Part shown: positions 1 to 10,930 of the stretch, in pieces
Layout: every line of letters begins with the position of its first letter
Position numbering within the stretch: the first letter of the stretch is position 1
Source: Thereva unica
Taxonomy: Eukaryota; Arthropoda; Insecta; Diptera; Therevidae
Length of the DNA: 64,000 nucleotides
NCBI GenBank assembly: GCA_949987705.1
Contig: CATLJY010000002.1
Coordinates: 1 to 64,000, forward strand
Direction: 5' to 3'
Notes under the pieces: generated by a model
What the model saw: only the letters and a program-made list of their open reading frames with translations
Databases searched by the model: none
Told to the model about the DNA's origin: nothing
Program-made: the position numbers and the translations under genes

Positions 1-769
1 ATTATAACTTACATCTAGGTGCAAAGATTCTTAAACATAAATTCGCTTGATTAGCACAATTGACAATTGATTTGCGCGGGCATTGGTTGCGCGTGCACGG
101 TGTCCATTTGCACCCGCAAATTTCCATAAAATCTATAAATTCGGTCTGGCGGATATCCGCCGCATGCAGGTGTCAAATTATAAATATGCAACAATATTTA
201 CAATAGTAAAAAATATAAATTTGATATTGTTGTTCTTAAATTATTAATTATTTTAACTCCAGATTTCGTTCGGGTTCTAACTCCTTTAATTTAATTATCA
301 GTCTTTCATACCCTACATAAGTAAATATAAAAGCGGCCGACGCTCTCTACTCTACTACGGTAATGATATATCGGACAATGTCAGATGAATCATAAGATAC
401 TTAGTAGGCTGTTAACGTGGTAGGCGGAGAAGTAGATATAATGACGATTTGTATCAAATATACAGTCAGCGAAATTCGTTTGTGCGCACCCATATTTTTC
501 ATGTTTTCGACGTCCTGGAATTTTTATTGAACTTTTTAATGTTTATTATAAAAAACGAATATAATTATTTGTTTATCTCAGTACAAAATTTATTTTACTT
601 GTATTTAACCATAAAAAGTAGAAAAACTACAGCGAAATTCATTTTGCACTTTACAAAATAAAGGAAAAACAATGGTTTATAGGGAAAATTTTCTTTACAG
701 CAACTCGAATATTTTGTAAATCGTCCGTGGCTTTAGATTTTTGCAAAAATTCGGTTGGGTATTGATCTT
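1..769. other. AT-rich stretch without a recognisable gene
   Basis: Only short open frames of no recognisable family occur here. A GC-richer patch at about 60-175 breaks the AT-rich background. I see no repeat boundary, RNA gene or promoter that I can support. Confidence 0.5.
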
Positions 770-1112
770 AACATGCTACCGATAAGATCCTGGCCAATGT
801 TAGCCCACGTGTCCAAAATAACTCTTTTTAATGTGATGGCGTCATTGAACTGATGTCCGTTGACTTAAACACACCTCCCCATGATCCCCCGGAGGTTCTC
901 CATAAGATTTGGACCGGGTCTTAATACTGGGCATCGCATCAAAGACCCTTCCCGATCACTAAACCACTGCCGCGAATGAAGAGAGACGTGGATTGGCGCA
1001 TTATCTTGTTGAAAGACGACTGCCTGGTCACCAATTTCATCTTCCAAATAGGGTATAAGGGCAGATTCGAGCATATCAAGAACGAAACTGAATTAGCCAT
1101 CTACATTAATAT
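770..1112 (-). pseudogene. Tc1/mariner-type transposase relic
   Basis: The minus strand encodes the C-terminal half of a DDE transposase of the Tc1/mariner superfamily. The frame at 865-1074 contains FQQDNAPIH, which holds the second catalytic Asp of this family, followed by a degraded form of the usual PDLNPIEN box (here PGPNLMEN). Downstream residues resembling the family's C-terminal helix can be followed to about 780. An in-frame TAA lies just upstream of the first Met (near 1098), and no N-terminal DNA-binding region is found. This is a dead fragment. Terminal inverted repeats were not located. Confidence 0.72.
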
Positions 1113-1134
1113 AATAAGGTATGCTGGACAAGAA

Positions 1135-1330
1135 TGGAGCAGACGAGGATACCAAATAAACTAGTATTTTAGGATATGCTATGTGATAGACCAGCAGGTA
1201 GACCGAGAAAGAGATGAACAGACGTATAGTACCTACTACGAAACCGTAACTGGAAATAAGTCACTAAAAATCATACAAACTGGAGGAAATCTTTAGATGA
1301 AGTCAGAGCTCCATATGTGCTGTAGCACCA
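1135..1330 (+). pseudogene. C-terminal LINE scrap (GRPRKR motif)
   Basis: Plus-strand reading gives RIPNK, then RPAGRPRKR followed by a stop where many non-LTR elements have Trp, then NWRKSLDEVRAPYV. This order resembles the last ~60 residues of non-LTR retrotransposon polymerases (RIPK..., GRPRKRW, DR..WR). The frame is broken and no RT motifs are attached. It could be chance similarity in a short stretch. The following bases to about 1640 show nothing recognisable. Confidence 0.4.
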
Positions 1331-1644
1331 TAGGAAGGAAGAAAGGATGAACTACGAAAAATGCAGACCAAGGACATTGTTGACAAAGTTTACAAAGTAC
1401 TATTACGTACATATTTTCTAAAGCAGCTTGAAACCATATATGGAAGTAGAATATCCCTTCTTTCTTTTGGTAAGATATTGGGTTCAAAACACCCCGGTCA
1501 CTTTGCTAGGACCATTGTACTATTCTAGCTAGCCACAACTAACCTAAAAACTGTACAGGTCTACCGGATTGACTCATACATTCGCTCAGTCTACATGCCT
1601 GCACAGGTCGAAAGAATTGAATTTCTATTCTTCTCCGGTCGCCT

Positions 1645-1972
1645 CGATTTTTATAATATTCGGTTGAGCCGTATTTTGGTTGAAACGACATAAGTGATTT
1701 TTGTACCTAACCGATATCGTGCATGAAATAAAAGATATCAACTTAGTTGAGGTACAGTCCGAAGAATAATAACGAAAATATGATCTGAAAAGATCTCCAT
1801 AAAATTCAGTCGAACTGTTTTTTTGTTTAAACGACATTCGTGATTTTTGTACCTGTTCGATACCGCGCGAATGAAAACTATATCGACTTCTTTCAGGTTC
1901 TAAAAGAAGAATCTCAACGAAAAAATGCCCTGGAAAAAATGTCATAACATTCGGTCGGGCCTTTTTCTTGTT
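1645..1972 (+). repeat. ~147-bp tandem repeat, array A
   Basis: A unit containing TCGGT..AGCCGTTTT.TGGTT, then GTGATTTTTGTACCT, then CGATA.CGCG recurs with a spacing of about 146 bases (landmarks near 1692 and 1838). A third partial unit ends exactly at the TTAA where the piggyBac element begins. A second array with the same unit and orientation lies at 24448-24812. A 106-residue open frame on the minus strand here is a by-product of the repeat. Confidence 0.75.
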
Positions 1973-2403
1973 TAACCCTTAATTACTCGCACGAAAGGAA
2001 TTACGTAACTGCTCGCATGTGGTCTTGAAAGACCCCAGTTTATAGGAATATTTTTTTTATGATACTATGTAAATGAAACAATAACACATTTATAATATGA
2101 AAGTAATTTATTTATATTAAAAAACAAAGTAACAACTTAAATTATAATCTTCATAAATAGAAAAAAAAAATTAAATGAATCAATTCTATAAACAGTCACA
2201 TATTTTGTACGCTCTGATATCAAGGTTCAAAATTAAAAGGTTCAAAATCAAAATTAAAAATTTGACAATATATTAAGGAGTGTTCGCCACATACAAAACT
2301 GTTGCATTTAAAGCACTTAGACGCAATTTTTCGATCACTCTTTCTTGGACAATTACTACACGCCCACGCTTTGCAGTAGATGGGACAACGCGATTCTCTA
2401 CAT

Positions 2404-2668
2404 CAGTGATTCTTAACCGGTGGGCCGCGGCCCTCTAGAGGGCCGTAAGAAGTTTTGCCGGGGGCCGCCAAAAATTCATGAGTTTTGATTAATTGTGAAG
2501 TTTGAATGTTATATAAATAGACAAGGCATTAATAGGCAAGCCATTTTTGTATTTATTACATAAAAAAATAAAATTAATAAATATAAATTATTATTAAAAA
2601 AATAGGGGTCACAAACAAATTTTGAAATATTTGGTGGGCCGCGAGTATAAAAAGGTTAAGAACCACTG
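2404..2668. mobile_element. hAT-type MITE (265 bp) in piggyBac
   Basis: Starts CAGTGATTCTTAACC and ends with the inverse GGTTAAGAACCACTG. A perfect 8-base duplication, CTCTACAT, flanks it (2396-2403 and 2669-2676), as expected for hAT elements. The interior is AT-rich and noncoding. It separates the transposase core from its Cys-rich tail, so it landed after piggyBac. Confidence 0.9.
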
Positions 2669-3590
2669 CTCTACATCATGTACCTCCAAAAGACGTTTTC
2701 TTATTATTTTTGGGGTTGCGTTGATGTTGGCACGTTGCTTTTGATAGCGTTCAACAAGTTCTGCAGCAAGTTGTCGCAAGAAATGACGTCTCACATGAGT
2801 ACGCAATTTTTCTGTGTTTGCTTTATACACAATGAATGCATTTATGCATGTGACATTCAAAAGGTGAAAGAAAACAGCTAAAGGCCATCGTTTGGTTCTC
2901 CTTCCTACATTGTAAGTCCCACATAATTGATCATTAGCATCAACTCCTCCTTTTGTACGGTTGTAGTATGTAATTATTTCGGGTTTCTGCTGGTCACCTG
3001 ATGTTGGGTCGATATCAGCACCATGGTGCATAGTAGATAGCAATACTACACCTTTGTTTGGCCGCGGAACATAGGAAACTAAAGTAATTTCTTTTTGAAA
3101 CCCAAAGATGGAACTGCGTGATACTCTGGACTTGTTGGGCAAAAAAATCTGAGGGATATCCGGTTTATTTTTCTTTAGTGTTCCAACAAGGGTGAGTTTA
3201 TAGGGTGGGTCCAACAATTCCTTTGCAAGTGGTACCCTAGTGTACCAATTATCAGTCGTAACATTTCGGCCACTTTCTTTTATCGTCTGTACAAGTCGTT
3301 TCACTATGTCGTTAGGACTGTTCGAGACCTGGTAAGGTCCTTCTGGCTGTTTGCCAGAGTATACTTCAAAAGCTAGTAAATAAAAAGTTTTTGAATCCAC
3401 AAACGCTTGGTTTTTTATACCATATTTATTAGGCTTGTTGGGCATGTACACTTTGCCTTTGAAACGACCACGAAAGACAATCAAATCAATTGTTCGTCAA
3501 TCGTCACATTTTTGCCTGGAGAATAAACTTCTTGAAATTTTGCTTGCAACATGTCGTAAAGTTCTCGTATTGCTGCTAAATTATCAATTG

Positions 3591-4069
3591 TTTTTTTTTT
3601 TTTTTTTTTTTTTTTATGTGAAAGACTAGAGTCACAGGAAAGGCCCTTTATACTGTTGACAATCTATTTTCTTCTTATAGAGTGCAATGTCGAACAGCAG
3701 CTCTAGTCGGGGAGGAAGGAACTGCCACAACCTTCCCTCGATATTGTTTTTAGTCCACCTACTTACTCCCAACCATTACTATCGCGACTTTGAAATCGGG
3801 GCATCGAGAAACAACTCGCTGGAGTGTTATGCCTCCTGAAACGAGTTGAATCTCATCAACCAACCGATGACATGCGCTTTGGTGGAGCGGGGAAGGGCTA
3901 AGGAAGGCTATGACAGAAGGAATCAGGAATGTAAAGAGGGGAGAAGAAAGAAGGAAAGTTATGTAGGCGGGAAATTGGGAAAGGCTAGGACCGTGGCACC
4001 ACCGGGAATCGAACCCGGGACCTCTGGGGATAGTAGTCAGGCGCCTTACCCCTAGACTACCGATGACCC
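3591..4069 (-). mobile_element. tRNA-headed SINE, copy 1
   Basis: Read on the minus strand, the element starts with a tRNA-like head carrying an A-box (GTAGTCTAGGGGTAAGGCG) and a B-box (GGTTCGATTCC) of RNA polymerase III. It continues about 350 bases and ends in an A-tract (T-run at 3591-3615 on the plus strand). It interrupts the piggyBac transposase. Near-identical copies lie at 19657-20135 and 38914-39388. No clear target duplication was found. Confidence 0.85.
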
Positions 4070-5122
4070 TTTGACGCTCAGATCGGGTTGTTTTATCGTC
4101 GAATCGGAGGGATCGTAACAAAAATAGAAAACGTTGATAATTCATTGTCAGGCGAAACATTTCAACTCCACTACCATCAGTAGCCCATAAGTGTATAAAG
4201 TTCAGATGAGAAGCTCTCAACATTCCGGACATAATCAACAAACCCAAGAACGCTTTTATTTCTTCAAAGTCTTTATCTTTGGCGTCTCGTTCTCTTTGAA
4301 AATTGCCCCTGATTATTCCAATGTATTTGTTCGTGTTTGTCACAATCAAGTTCAAAATATTATCCGTAAAAAATGAACTGAAGCATTCCATTGGGCCCTT
4401 TGCCGATTTTGCTGGTTGCTTGACACCCGGAAATTCCGAAACTATGTTGTGTGCATGTGTTCTGACAGCGCTCAATGGAGGAGTTTTCATCCATTTTTGT
4501 TTGGGACCATTCCTACCATTATGTCGGGACCAAAAAAAAACTGTCACCTTGCTCCGAAGAAACATTACTGTCCGACGACTCGTCTGAATGTTGGGAAGAC
4601 CCGCTAATTTCGCTTGCACTATCAGAATCACTTTGAATGACATCATCTTCTCCACACTCCGAGTCTGATCCGCCAACAGGTTGTTCTTCATCATAATCTT
4701 CCATCAACTATTGCAAAGTACGCTCATCATCCATGATAATTTAATGAGAAACTAAATAAAAAATTTATATATGTAAAAAGTAAATTTTGTGTAAATATCT
4801 ACTAACACATATAAACAAATTATTTCAAAGTTATACTTACACAGAAATTGAAAATGCTATAAATTTATACAAAACTAAATTAAAAAATGCAGAATATATG
4901 GTATTTACTTTGCTCGAAAAAGGTTACGTAATTACTCGCATAGGGTCACGGCTAATAAGAGTAGCGACGCGTCTTAACACTTTCGAATTGTGATGCCTAC
5001 TGAAACATCTTCTTTGTCAAGTGTTAGGAAGCTACTGAGGGTGTGGTGATATTCCAAGTAATACAAGTATTTTTTTTACCTTACGAAAGTGAATTGACCC
5101 CATGCGAGTAATTAAGGGTTAA

Positions 5123-5678
5123 TTGGAAAAACTTCGGCTGTCAGAAAGACCTTAAATTGATATTTTTTCCTAATATCTAATACACTCGATGGAATGAGAC
5201 CCTATCTAAACGAAGTGCTCTTTCAGGGTTCGGGTTCTGCACAGCGATAGCTTTCCAACAAACCATCGCTTGTCAAAATCCGACACCCTTTAAAATCGCG
5301 CAAAAATTCCGTTAACCCTTTACAAACATCAGAATTTTTCAAACCTGGGATGAACACTTTTTTGACGGGGAATTATTTTGTACCTCCTACAGTTTCAAGA
5401 ATTTGTGGCTTATCCCGGGATTTTCAGTAGTTACCGAAAAATTTGTTCTTTTTGGTCAAGTCTGACAAGTTCTTTACATTGATTATTGCTAATATCTCTG
5501 GAAAGCTTTGGAATTTCCAAATAGAGTCGTTCGCAATTTATCAGCGGCGCTTCAACACGCTAAATACGAATTCGAACACCCGCTGTAGTGTAGCGAACGA
5601 AGTAAGAAGGAAATGTTTGTCTGCTAACGTTCAGGAAAACAAATTCTCTAGAAAAACCTTGTGGATTTACCACTATTT
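5123..5678. other. No recognisable feature
   Basis: This is the right flank of the piggyBac insertion. It holds one 83-residue open frame with no family features. Nothing else can be supported. Confidence 0.5.
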
Positions 5679-5862
5679 TAGTTATTTGAACTAGCTTATT
5701 TCAGGATTACTTTGTCACCAGCTCTGATACTAGTCAATTTTCCACTAGTGCTTAACACATTACTATTTTGTAAAAAGTCAATTTATTCCGTCTACTTTCA
5801 TCATACTGGGAATTTGATCGCGTGGATCGAAGGGAGCAAACCCACATCCCAACTAGTTTTAA
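5679..5862 (-). repeat. Dispersed ~190-bp repeat, copy 1
   Basis: Read on the minus strand, it matches 25447-25640 along its length, starting ACTAGTTGGGATGTGGG and ending GCTAGTTCAAATAACTA. A shorter third copy lies at 24959-25020. Two copies carry a B-box-like GGGTTCGACCC or GGGTTTGACCC, so a SINE origin is possible, but no A-box or tail is evident. Confidence 0.7.
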
Positions 5863-7180
5863 AATGCGTTGCAAATTGTTTTTTTTTTTTTTTTTTTTTT
5901 CTAATGAATTAGAAAGAAAGAATCATTTATTTTGTTGGGTATATATTTAAAGCCTCATTGCATTGCGTTCAAATTTTTGCCTATTTTAGAACGAAAACAT
6001 TTCTCATCGGGGTATTCATTCGGCTAATTCCAGCGAAGTTCATTATAGCCTTAAATACTCCGCTGCAGTTTTCTCTCCACAGGAATAGTAATTCAAGCAG
6101 TTCAGAATAGGTCTGAATATCTATTTATAGTTAGACCAGAGGTGCATTTACAATAACACATTTTTGAAAATAATGTATGTTATTTAATCACTTTTCTCCA
6201 CTTTTTGTTTTATAGAGTTAGTCGATTTGAAGCCCATACGTTTACGCAATTTCAAAAAATATCCTATCTTTGAATAACTCCTGTCCTGGATCCAGGCAGA
6301 GCTTCAAAAGTCTTTTGTTGAAACTTCTCAAAACTCTTGGCAACATTCATTTAATTTAAACATCTTTATTCCTAAGCGCTTTCTGAATTGTTACATACCT
6401 TAGTCGGTTGCACCTTCTCCTATCTGCCTTTATCAATGCAATAACAACAATAACTGTAACCTGTTTTCACGAATTAATAACACCAAGGGATTTTCGATCC
6501 ATCAAACGGGCACTTGAAGTGTACTGCTAGGTTGCTTCTTTGCTATTTCCTTGTTTGATATGCATGCAGGATTAACCAAATTCTAAGAGACGAGTCTCTC
6601 AGTATTCAATGCAGTTAAGGTAAACATTCAAAGAGTGTCCATACTAGAGATTGCCGGTAACGATTACTTAACTGCATTTACCGATAAATTGTAATTATTG
6701 GCTCCTAAAGTACTTATGTGTTCCATTCTGGTTCTGTTAATTGATTTTCAAATTCTTGAAACTGGGTTTGAATGAAAATGAATTATCCATTTACAAGAGT
6801 GTACCTTTTAGTATAGCATATTGCATATTTAATAAGAACGAAGAGGATTTAGCGTATTAGGTTTATAAATAAATTTTCGGTTCGCAATTTATTGGTAAAT
6901 AACTACATATAATTAAACTTATTCAGGATTTTATTTGCACGACTATTAGTTACTATCAACTGAAACAAACTACAGTAAAATCTCGTAGGATCAATTCCAA
7001 ATTAGTTTGAGAATAACAATGTATCTTTTAGTAGTTTGTAGTTTTAGTGCATTTTGCAAAATTGATTTGCGTGACCTTTGACCTCCATAACTTGATTAGG
7101 CGGCCAGTTGGCTTCATGGACTTTTGGGAAATGATTTGTGACAAAATAAAGGGAATTCCGCTGGAAAACTACCAGTTGAA
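5863..7180. other. AT-rich, no gene; one small hairpin
   Basis: After a T-tract (about 5879-5900) no family is recognisable. An imperfect inverted pair, TGCAGTTAAGGTAA near 6610 and TTACTTAACTGCA near 6664, could form a hairpin. Confidence 0.45.
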
Positions 7181-7184
7181 TTTT

Positions 7185-7540
7185 TGACGTGACAACGTCT
7201 ATTAAATCGGTTTAAGATAGGACGCGCGTGTAAAAATGTCCCGCACAATGTCCCACACACAAAAAAAATCATATCTCCGCCCCCATACATGTTAGGGAGG
7301 TGGTTAATGGCTCAAAATTTTTGTTAATTTATCCTCTACACGGGACAAATACATTCATTCACCTTATTGACGTGACAACGTCTATTAAATCGGTTTAAGA
7401 TAGGGCGCGCGTGTGAAAATGTCCCGCACACAAAAAAAAAATTTGCTTCGAAATATATAATTTATTAATTGAGAAAATAATACAAAACGTAATAACAGAC
7501 GTTGTCACGTTCAAATTAATAGACGTTGTCACGTTAAAAT
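7185..7540. repeat. Direct and inverted repeats with GACGTGACAACGTC
   Basis: A block with TGACGTGACAACGTCTATTA, TCGGTTTAAGATAGG, CGCGCGTGT and TGTCCCGCAC occurs at about 7187-7250 and again at about 7369-7432. Its start recurs inverted twice near 7500-7535 (AGACGTTGTCACGT). This looks like the ends of a nonautonomous element, but I could not set its edges. Confidence 0.6.
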
Positions 7541-7716
7541 ACGGACGTGATACTTCACATCCAAGACCATTAATTTTTTAAAGATTTATGTACTATTCAT
7601 ACATAAGGTGGGTCAAATTGATCGCAAAGAATTCTTAAAATTCGTGTTATTTTAAGTATTTTTCGCGTAGAAACTATATATTTTGGATGACCCCCCTTTT
7701 CAATAATAAATTTTTA

Positions 7717-7960
7717 GCTAATAATAATTTTTTTAAAAAACACTTTCAAACAAACCGCTATAACTTCTAAAATAATTGTACTCATTGGATCACGAATTTC
7801 CCAGCTATATCTTTTGGTTGAATTCTACCCCCACTTTTTGTCAAAAATATATTTTGTACTAAATGATTATTTTTTTAATAACACTTTCAAACAAATTGCT
7901 ATAACTTCTAAAATAATTGTAGTAGGATATTGATCTTGACCTTATTGGATTAGGAATTTT
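7717..7960. repeat. Two-unit tandem repeat (~141 bp)
   Basis: CTATAACTTCTAAAATAAT with flanking sequence (ACACTTTCAAACAAA before it) occurs at about 7758 and 7899, 141 bases apart. The units are diverged and AT-rich, and nothing is coded. Confidence 0.6.
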
Positions 7961-8056
7961 TGCAGCTTTACACCATTGTGAATATCAGATGTTTACTTGT
8001 ATTATAGTAGAAAGAATTTGATGTTTAGTTGCAAAAATGAAAAAAATTGGCACTTA

Positions 8057-8424
8057 TCAAAATAACACCAATTTTCTGTTACTTTTTCTTCGAAAAATAT
8101 TTGTTTGCAGTGCTGGACTACTTTCTGTTGCCAAATTGTTAAACATGTTTTTGAGGTCCTGGTGTCTGTGGGCCAGCAAACAGATATTATCTGCGTAGTC
8201 GAGATCCTTAAGGCGGTCTAACAATCCCCATTGTATGCCGCCTGTTCTACTATCTAGAGCGCCGACAAGGATGTCATTTATTACTATAAGAAATAGTAAA
8301 GGTGAGAGTAGGCATCCTTGTCGTACTCCTGAGCTCACTTCGAAGCTGTCGGACAATTTTCCATTATGGAGAACTCTGCATTTGGAATTGTTATATAGGG
8401 CTTTTATCAATTCTATTATTTTAT
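8057..8424 (-). pseudogene. LINE-A reverse transcriptase, C-terminal part
   Basis: Begins KIIELIKALYNN right after the BEL-1 target site, then GVRQGCLLSPLLF (RT block 4) and DLDYADNICLL (block 5). The catalytic box reads YADN instead of the usual YADD: its second Asp is replaced by Asn, which should abolish polymerisation. The frame then runs into a degraded thumb-like segment and stops at 8057. The rest of the LINE is missing. Confidence 0.85.
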
Positions 8425-8429
8425 CAGGC

Positions 8430-8814
8430 TGATTTGATAGCTAAAAAATCTTCAATATGATAACACTAGAAACTTGAACACTTACAATATTTTATTTTAT
8501 TTTTGTTCTCACAGTTACATTAATTAATTCGCGGGGCGGTGGTGTATTCTTGCCGGTGACGGTTTTCCAACTCCTGGTCTGGTCTCATTAATGAGCCCAG
8601 GTAGTGTCCCCTGCAGGTGGTGGCGATGACCCCTGTTGCACCGTCAGCAGATTTGGGCCAGAGGCGCCGTTGAACCACGTTGACCCAGCTGATCGTCAGC
8701 GTTTTTAGACGTTGACATACCAGGTGAACGATCGCCGCGTGTTGATAAGTATTATCGATTGCGACGTGCGGTCGTTGTTCCATTTTTTGCGTGTTCACCC
8801 TTGTTCTCCGAACA
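8430..8814 (-). repeat. BEL-1 3' LTR (385 bp)
   Basis: Matches 18569-18937 along its length. It contains CCAGCTGATCGTCAG near 8685, which the 5' LTR lacks. CAGGC follows on the low-coordinate side. Confidence 0.92.
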
Positions 8815-9253
8815 TGCTCCCGGGCCAAGCAAGGACAATCGTGTTTCTGGAAATATAGGTTAGTAGTCAACCTTACCATGGCGGCATTTCCTCCAAGCAC
8901 ACAGTTGGTTGACTCTGGAACTGGGTGTTTTATGGCGCACCTACTCGCCTTCCGAAATGTAGGAATGGTTTGGATTAAGAGAGGATTGAAATTTGTGGAT
9001 AAAGGGAGATGTTTCGTTTTGTGCTTAGGTCTAGGTCAGTTGGAAAGTTGACTGTTTATTCTGACTGGGAATTATCGCCAGTCTTCTGCGTCCATTTGCG
9101 TTCCATGGTAGAGAGGGGAAGCTCCCCTGATCCTTGTGGAGCTCGAGCTGAAGAGATGGTAGCATATCCTTCTTGCTCCTCTTGTTTGTCTGATGCATTG
9201 GAATCTGCTCCTCTGGATCTTGTCAGACGGTTGGGCCACCATTTGCAGTAGGC

Positions 9254-10930
9254 CTATCGTCTGTAAATTGCGAAGCTAATTAATAACGCGCAGACCACTG
9301 CAACGTTGATTGAAATTGCGTGGTGGCCAACTGTTGTTCCAGTATACAGAGGGATTTCCAGTTTTGATATATCTTCAAGAGAGTCTACCGGCCTTAACAC
9401 CGGCTCTTCGTCCATGGTATTTTTTGGACCTACGGTGAAAGGTTTAAGTTCTTGAATCGAATAATTTACGGGATAATGATGGGTTGCTTCAACTGGAATG
9501 ACTTCGTCTAGGTTTGATTTAAGTGAGATTGTCTTTGTTTGCAGTGTTCATCCACGATCGATGTTGATTATGCCTACCCCTTGAAGTGTAGTCTCCTCCC
9601 GTGTACGGTTGCATCGTATGGATGCTACCACCGGAGTATCTAAGAGGAAGAGCCAAGTGTTTGATTTTATGAGGCGTTTCCAACTGTTTTTTGGCAAGAT
9701 CACTTGACTAAATTCACATGCCTTCGTTGCTTTTCGACGAATTACCGCATCAACGACGCAATTGGAATTGGTTTCCAGGTTGTTTAGTACGGTGGGTGAG
9801 CATAAGTATTGCATGCTTCCTAATTGATCACATGCACGGAACTCGGATTCTGTGAGTTCGAAGTATTTCTGCGAGTCGAAATCTACTGCAAGAAAGTTTT
9901 TTGTCGCCACAGGGTTGAGATAGGTTGACCCTTCCATTCTCCGAGGGATTGGGGTGACCTTCACCAATTTGAATGGGACTGGTTCTAAAATATTTAAGTA
10001 GTCGTATGCACAGATCATGGATTCGTTTAGCATTACTTCTACATGTCCTGTGTGCTGTCTTTTTATTTCTAGAGTGGTAGGTAGGTTATGAGATGCCTGT
10101 TGAATGACAGTGGCTAGTTGTGAGGGAGAGATGAAATCGGTTACTGGCCCGTGCCCTAGTAATCCTGTTACTACCTTGTTATAATAGTCGGTCAGGTCAT
10201 CTAATAGGTTTAGTGCTGAATGGTATGCTGCGAATATATGAATGTTGATTCGATTGCCGTCAATGGCAGCATGCCAGGGCTCCCATATCATTTAATGTAT
10301 CCATGACTTTGTTGATCTTTGAGGTGAGCGTATTAACTTTGTTCGTGATTCTTGTTTCAGAGATATTTATGTGGTGCGTCATAGATAGGAGAAGTACATG
10401 TTGGTTTCCTAGTTCCTGGATGAGTTGTTTCTGATTTAAGTCTAAATTCTTAATGTCTCTATATGCCTCGTCATTAACCCCAAATACGGATTGCAACAAC
10501 TGCCCGAATAAGCCTCTTTTTCTTCGTGTAAGTTCTTTTCTGGTAAGCACATCAATTGTGTTTAGAAGCTTATCTTTCTTTTCGCTGATGTACTCCAACA
10601 ACATACCGCAGTGAGCATCAGCAGTAAATTGTTTAGCTCTCTCGCACATCTGGTCCATGCTGGTCATGACTCCGTTAACTCGTTCTATGTCGGTTTGAAA
10701 ATGGGCCTTGTGGCAAAGGTCCAGCCGCAACGTTCCACGTCGCAGTTGTGCCTCACCTAGATGTTCAACATATAAGCCGGGATCTGGGTTTGATACGGAA
10801 TAAGCGACGGAGTTCTTTATGGTTAATGAGAATACCATAACACAAGTTAATAACGTGGTGAGTAGAGAAGAGGATCTTAATGTGCGTCGAGTAGCGTTTT
10901 GGCCCTCCTCCTTTCTATCTGATGTCTCTG
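9254..10930 (-). pseudogene. env: Envelope-like fusion protein of BEL-1 (baculovirus F-like), broken
   Basis: The reading frame that ends integrase continues without a stop into a hydrophobic, signal-like segment (about 10860-10800), then an ectodomain. A furin-type site RRKR precedes a GLFGQ-type hydrophobic fusion-peptide-like stretch near 10510, then a heptad-like region. This layout matches the F-type fusion proteins of baculoviruses and insect errantiviruses. A frameshift lies near 10275, and a premature TGA at 9548-9550 is followed by more of the same frame. A hydrophobic, membrane-spanning segment just before a TAG near 9254 ends the protein. If functional, it would be a membrane glycoprotein for infectivity. 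This copy is broken at least twice. The assignment rests on motif layout, not on a search. Confidence 0.75.

Larger units (their letters stand above)
2270..4707 (-). pseudogene. piggyBac transposase, broken by insertions and frameshifts
   Basis: A cut-and-paste transposase of the DDE_Tnp_1_7 family. From the N-terminus: an acidic Ser/Asp/Glu-rich leader from Met at 4707; the domain start (FFTDNILNLIVTNTNKY, then FLGLLIMSG); a SINE insertion; then VTIDE near 3500 with the first catalytic Asp, TTDNWY near 3250 with the second, and GGVDANDQ near 2940 with the third. A C-terminal Cys-rich domain (several CxxC pairs, ending CGEHS) follows at 2270-2403, beyond a MITE. Damage: a frameshift in a homopolymer near 4535, the SINE, a 5-base duplication (TTGAT) just after VTIDEQL, the MITE, and a further shift before the Cys-rich domain. 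All three catalytic Asp codons remain, but no protein can be made. Confidence 0.9.
1976..5118 (-). mobile_element. piggyBac-type DNA transposon, full length, decayed
   Basis: The element begins CCCTTAATTACTCGCA at 1976 and ends with the inverse TGCGAGTAATTAAGGG at 5118. It is flanked on both sides by TTAA (1972-1975 and 5119-5122), the target of the piggyBac superfamily. A second, subterminal copy of the motif (TTACGTAA..CTCGCAT) occurs inside each end near 2003 and 4923. The transposase gene lies on the minus strand between them. About 0.75 kb of the length comes from later insertions, a SINE (3591-4069) and an hAT-type MITE (2404-2668). Without them the element is about 2.4 kb, a usual length for the superfamily. 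Confidence 0.92.

Noticed and set aside
1625..1945. 106-residue minus-strand frame as a gene
   Set aside because: It is read from the 147-bp tandem repeat, and a similar frame appears in array B.
4019..4060. True tRNA gene on the minus strand
   Set aside because: The Pol III boxes belong to the SINE head; two other full copies with the same body and tail exist.
8520..8900. Minus-strand 126-residue frame
   Set aside because: It covers the BEL-1 LTR and leader; the same frame is partly repeated in the other LTR at 18659-18969.
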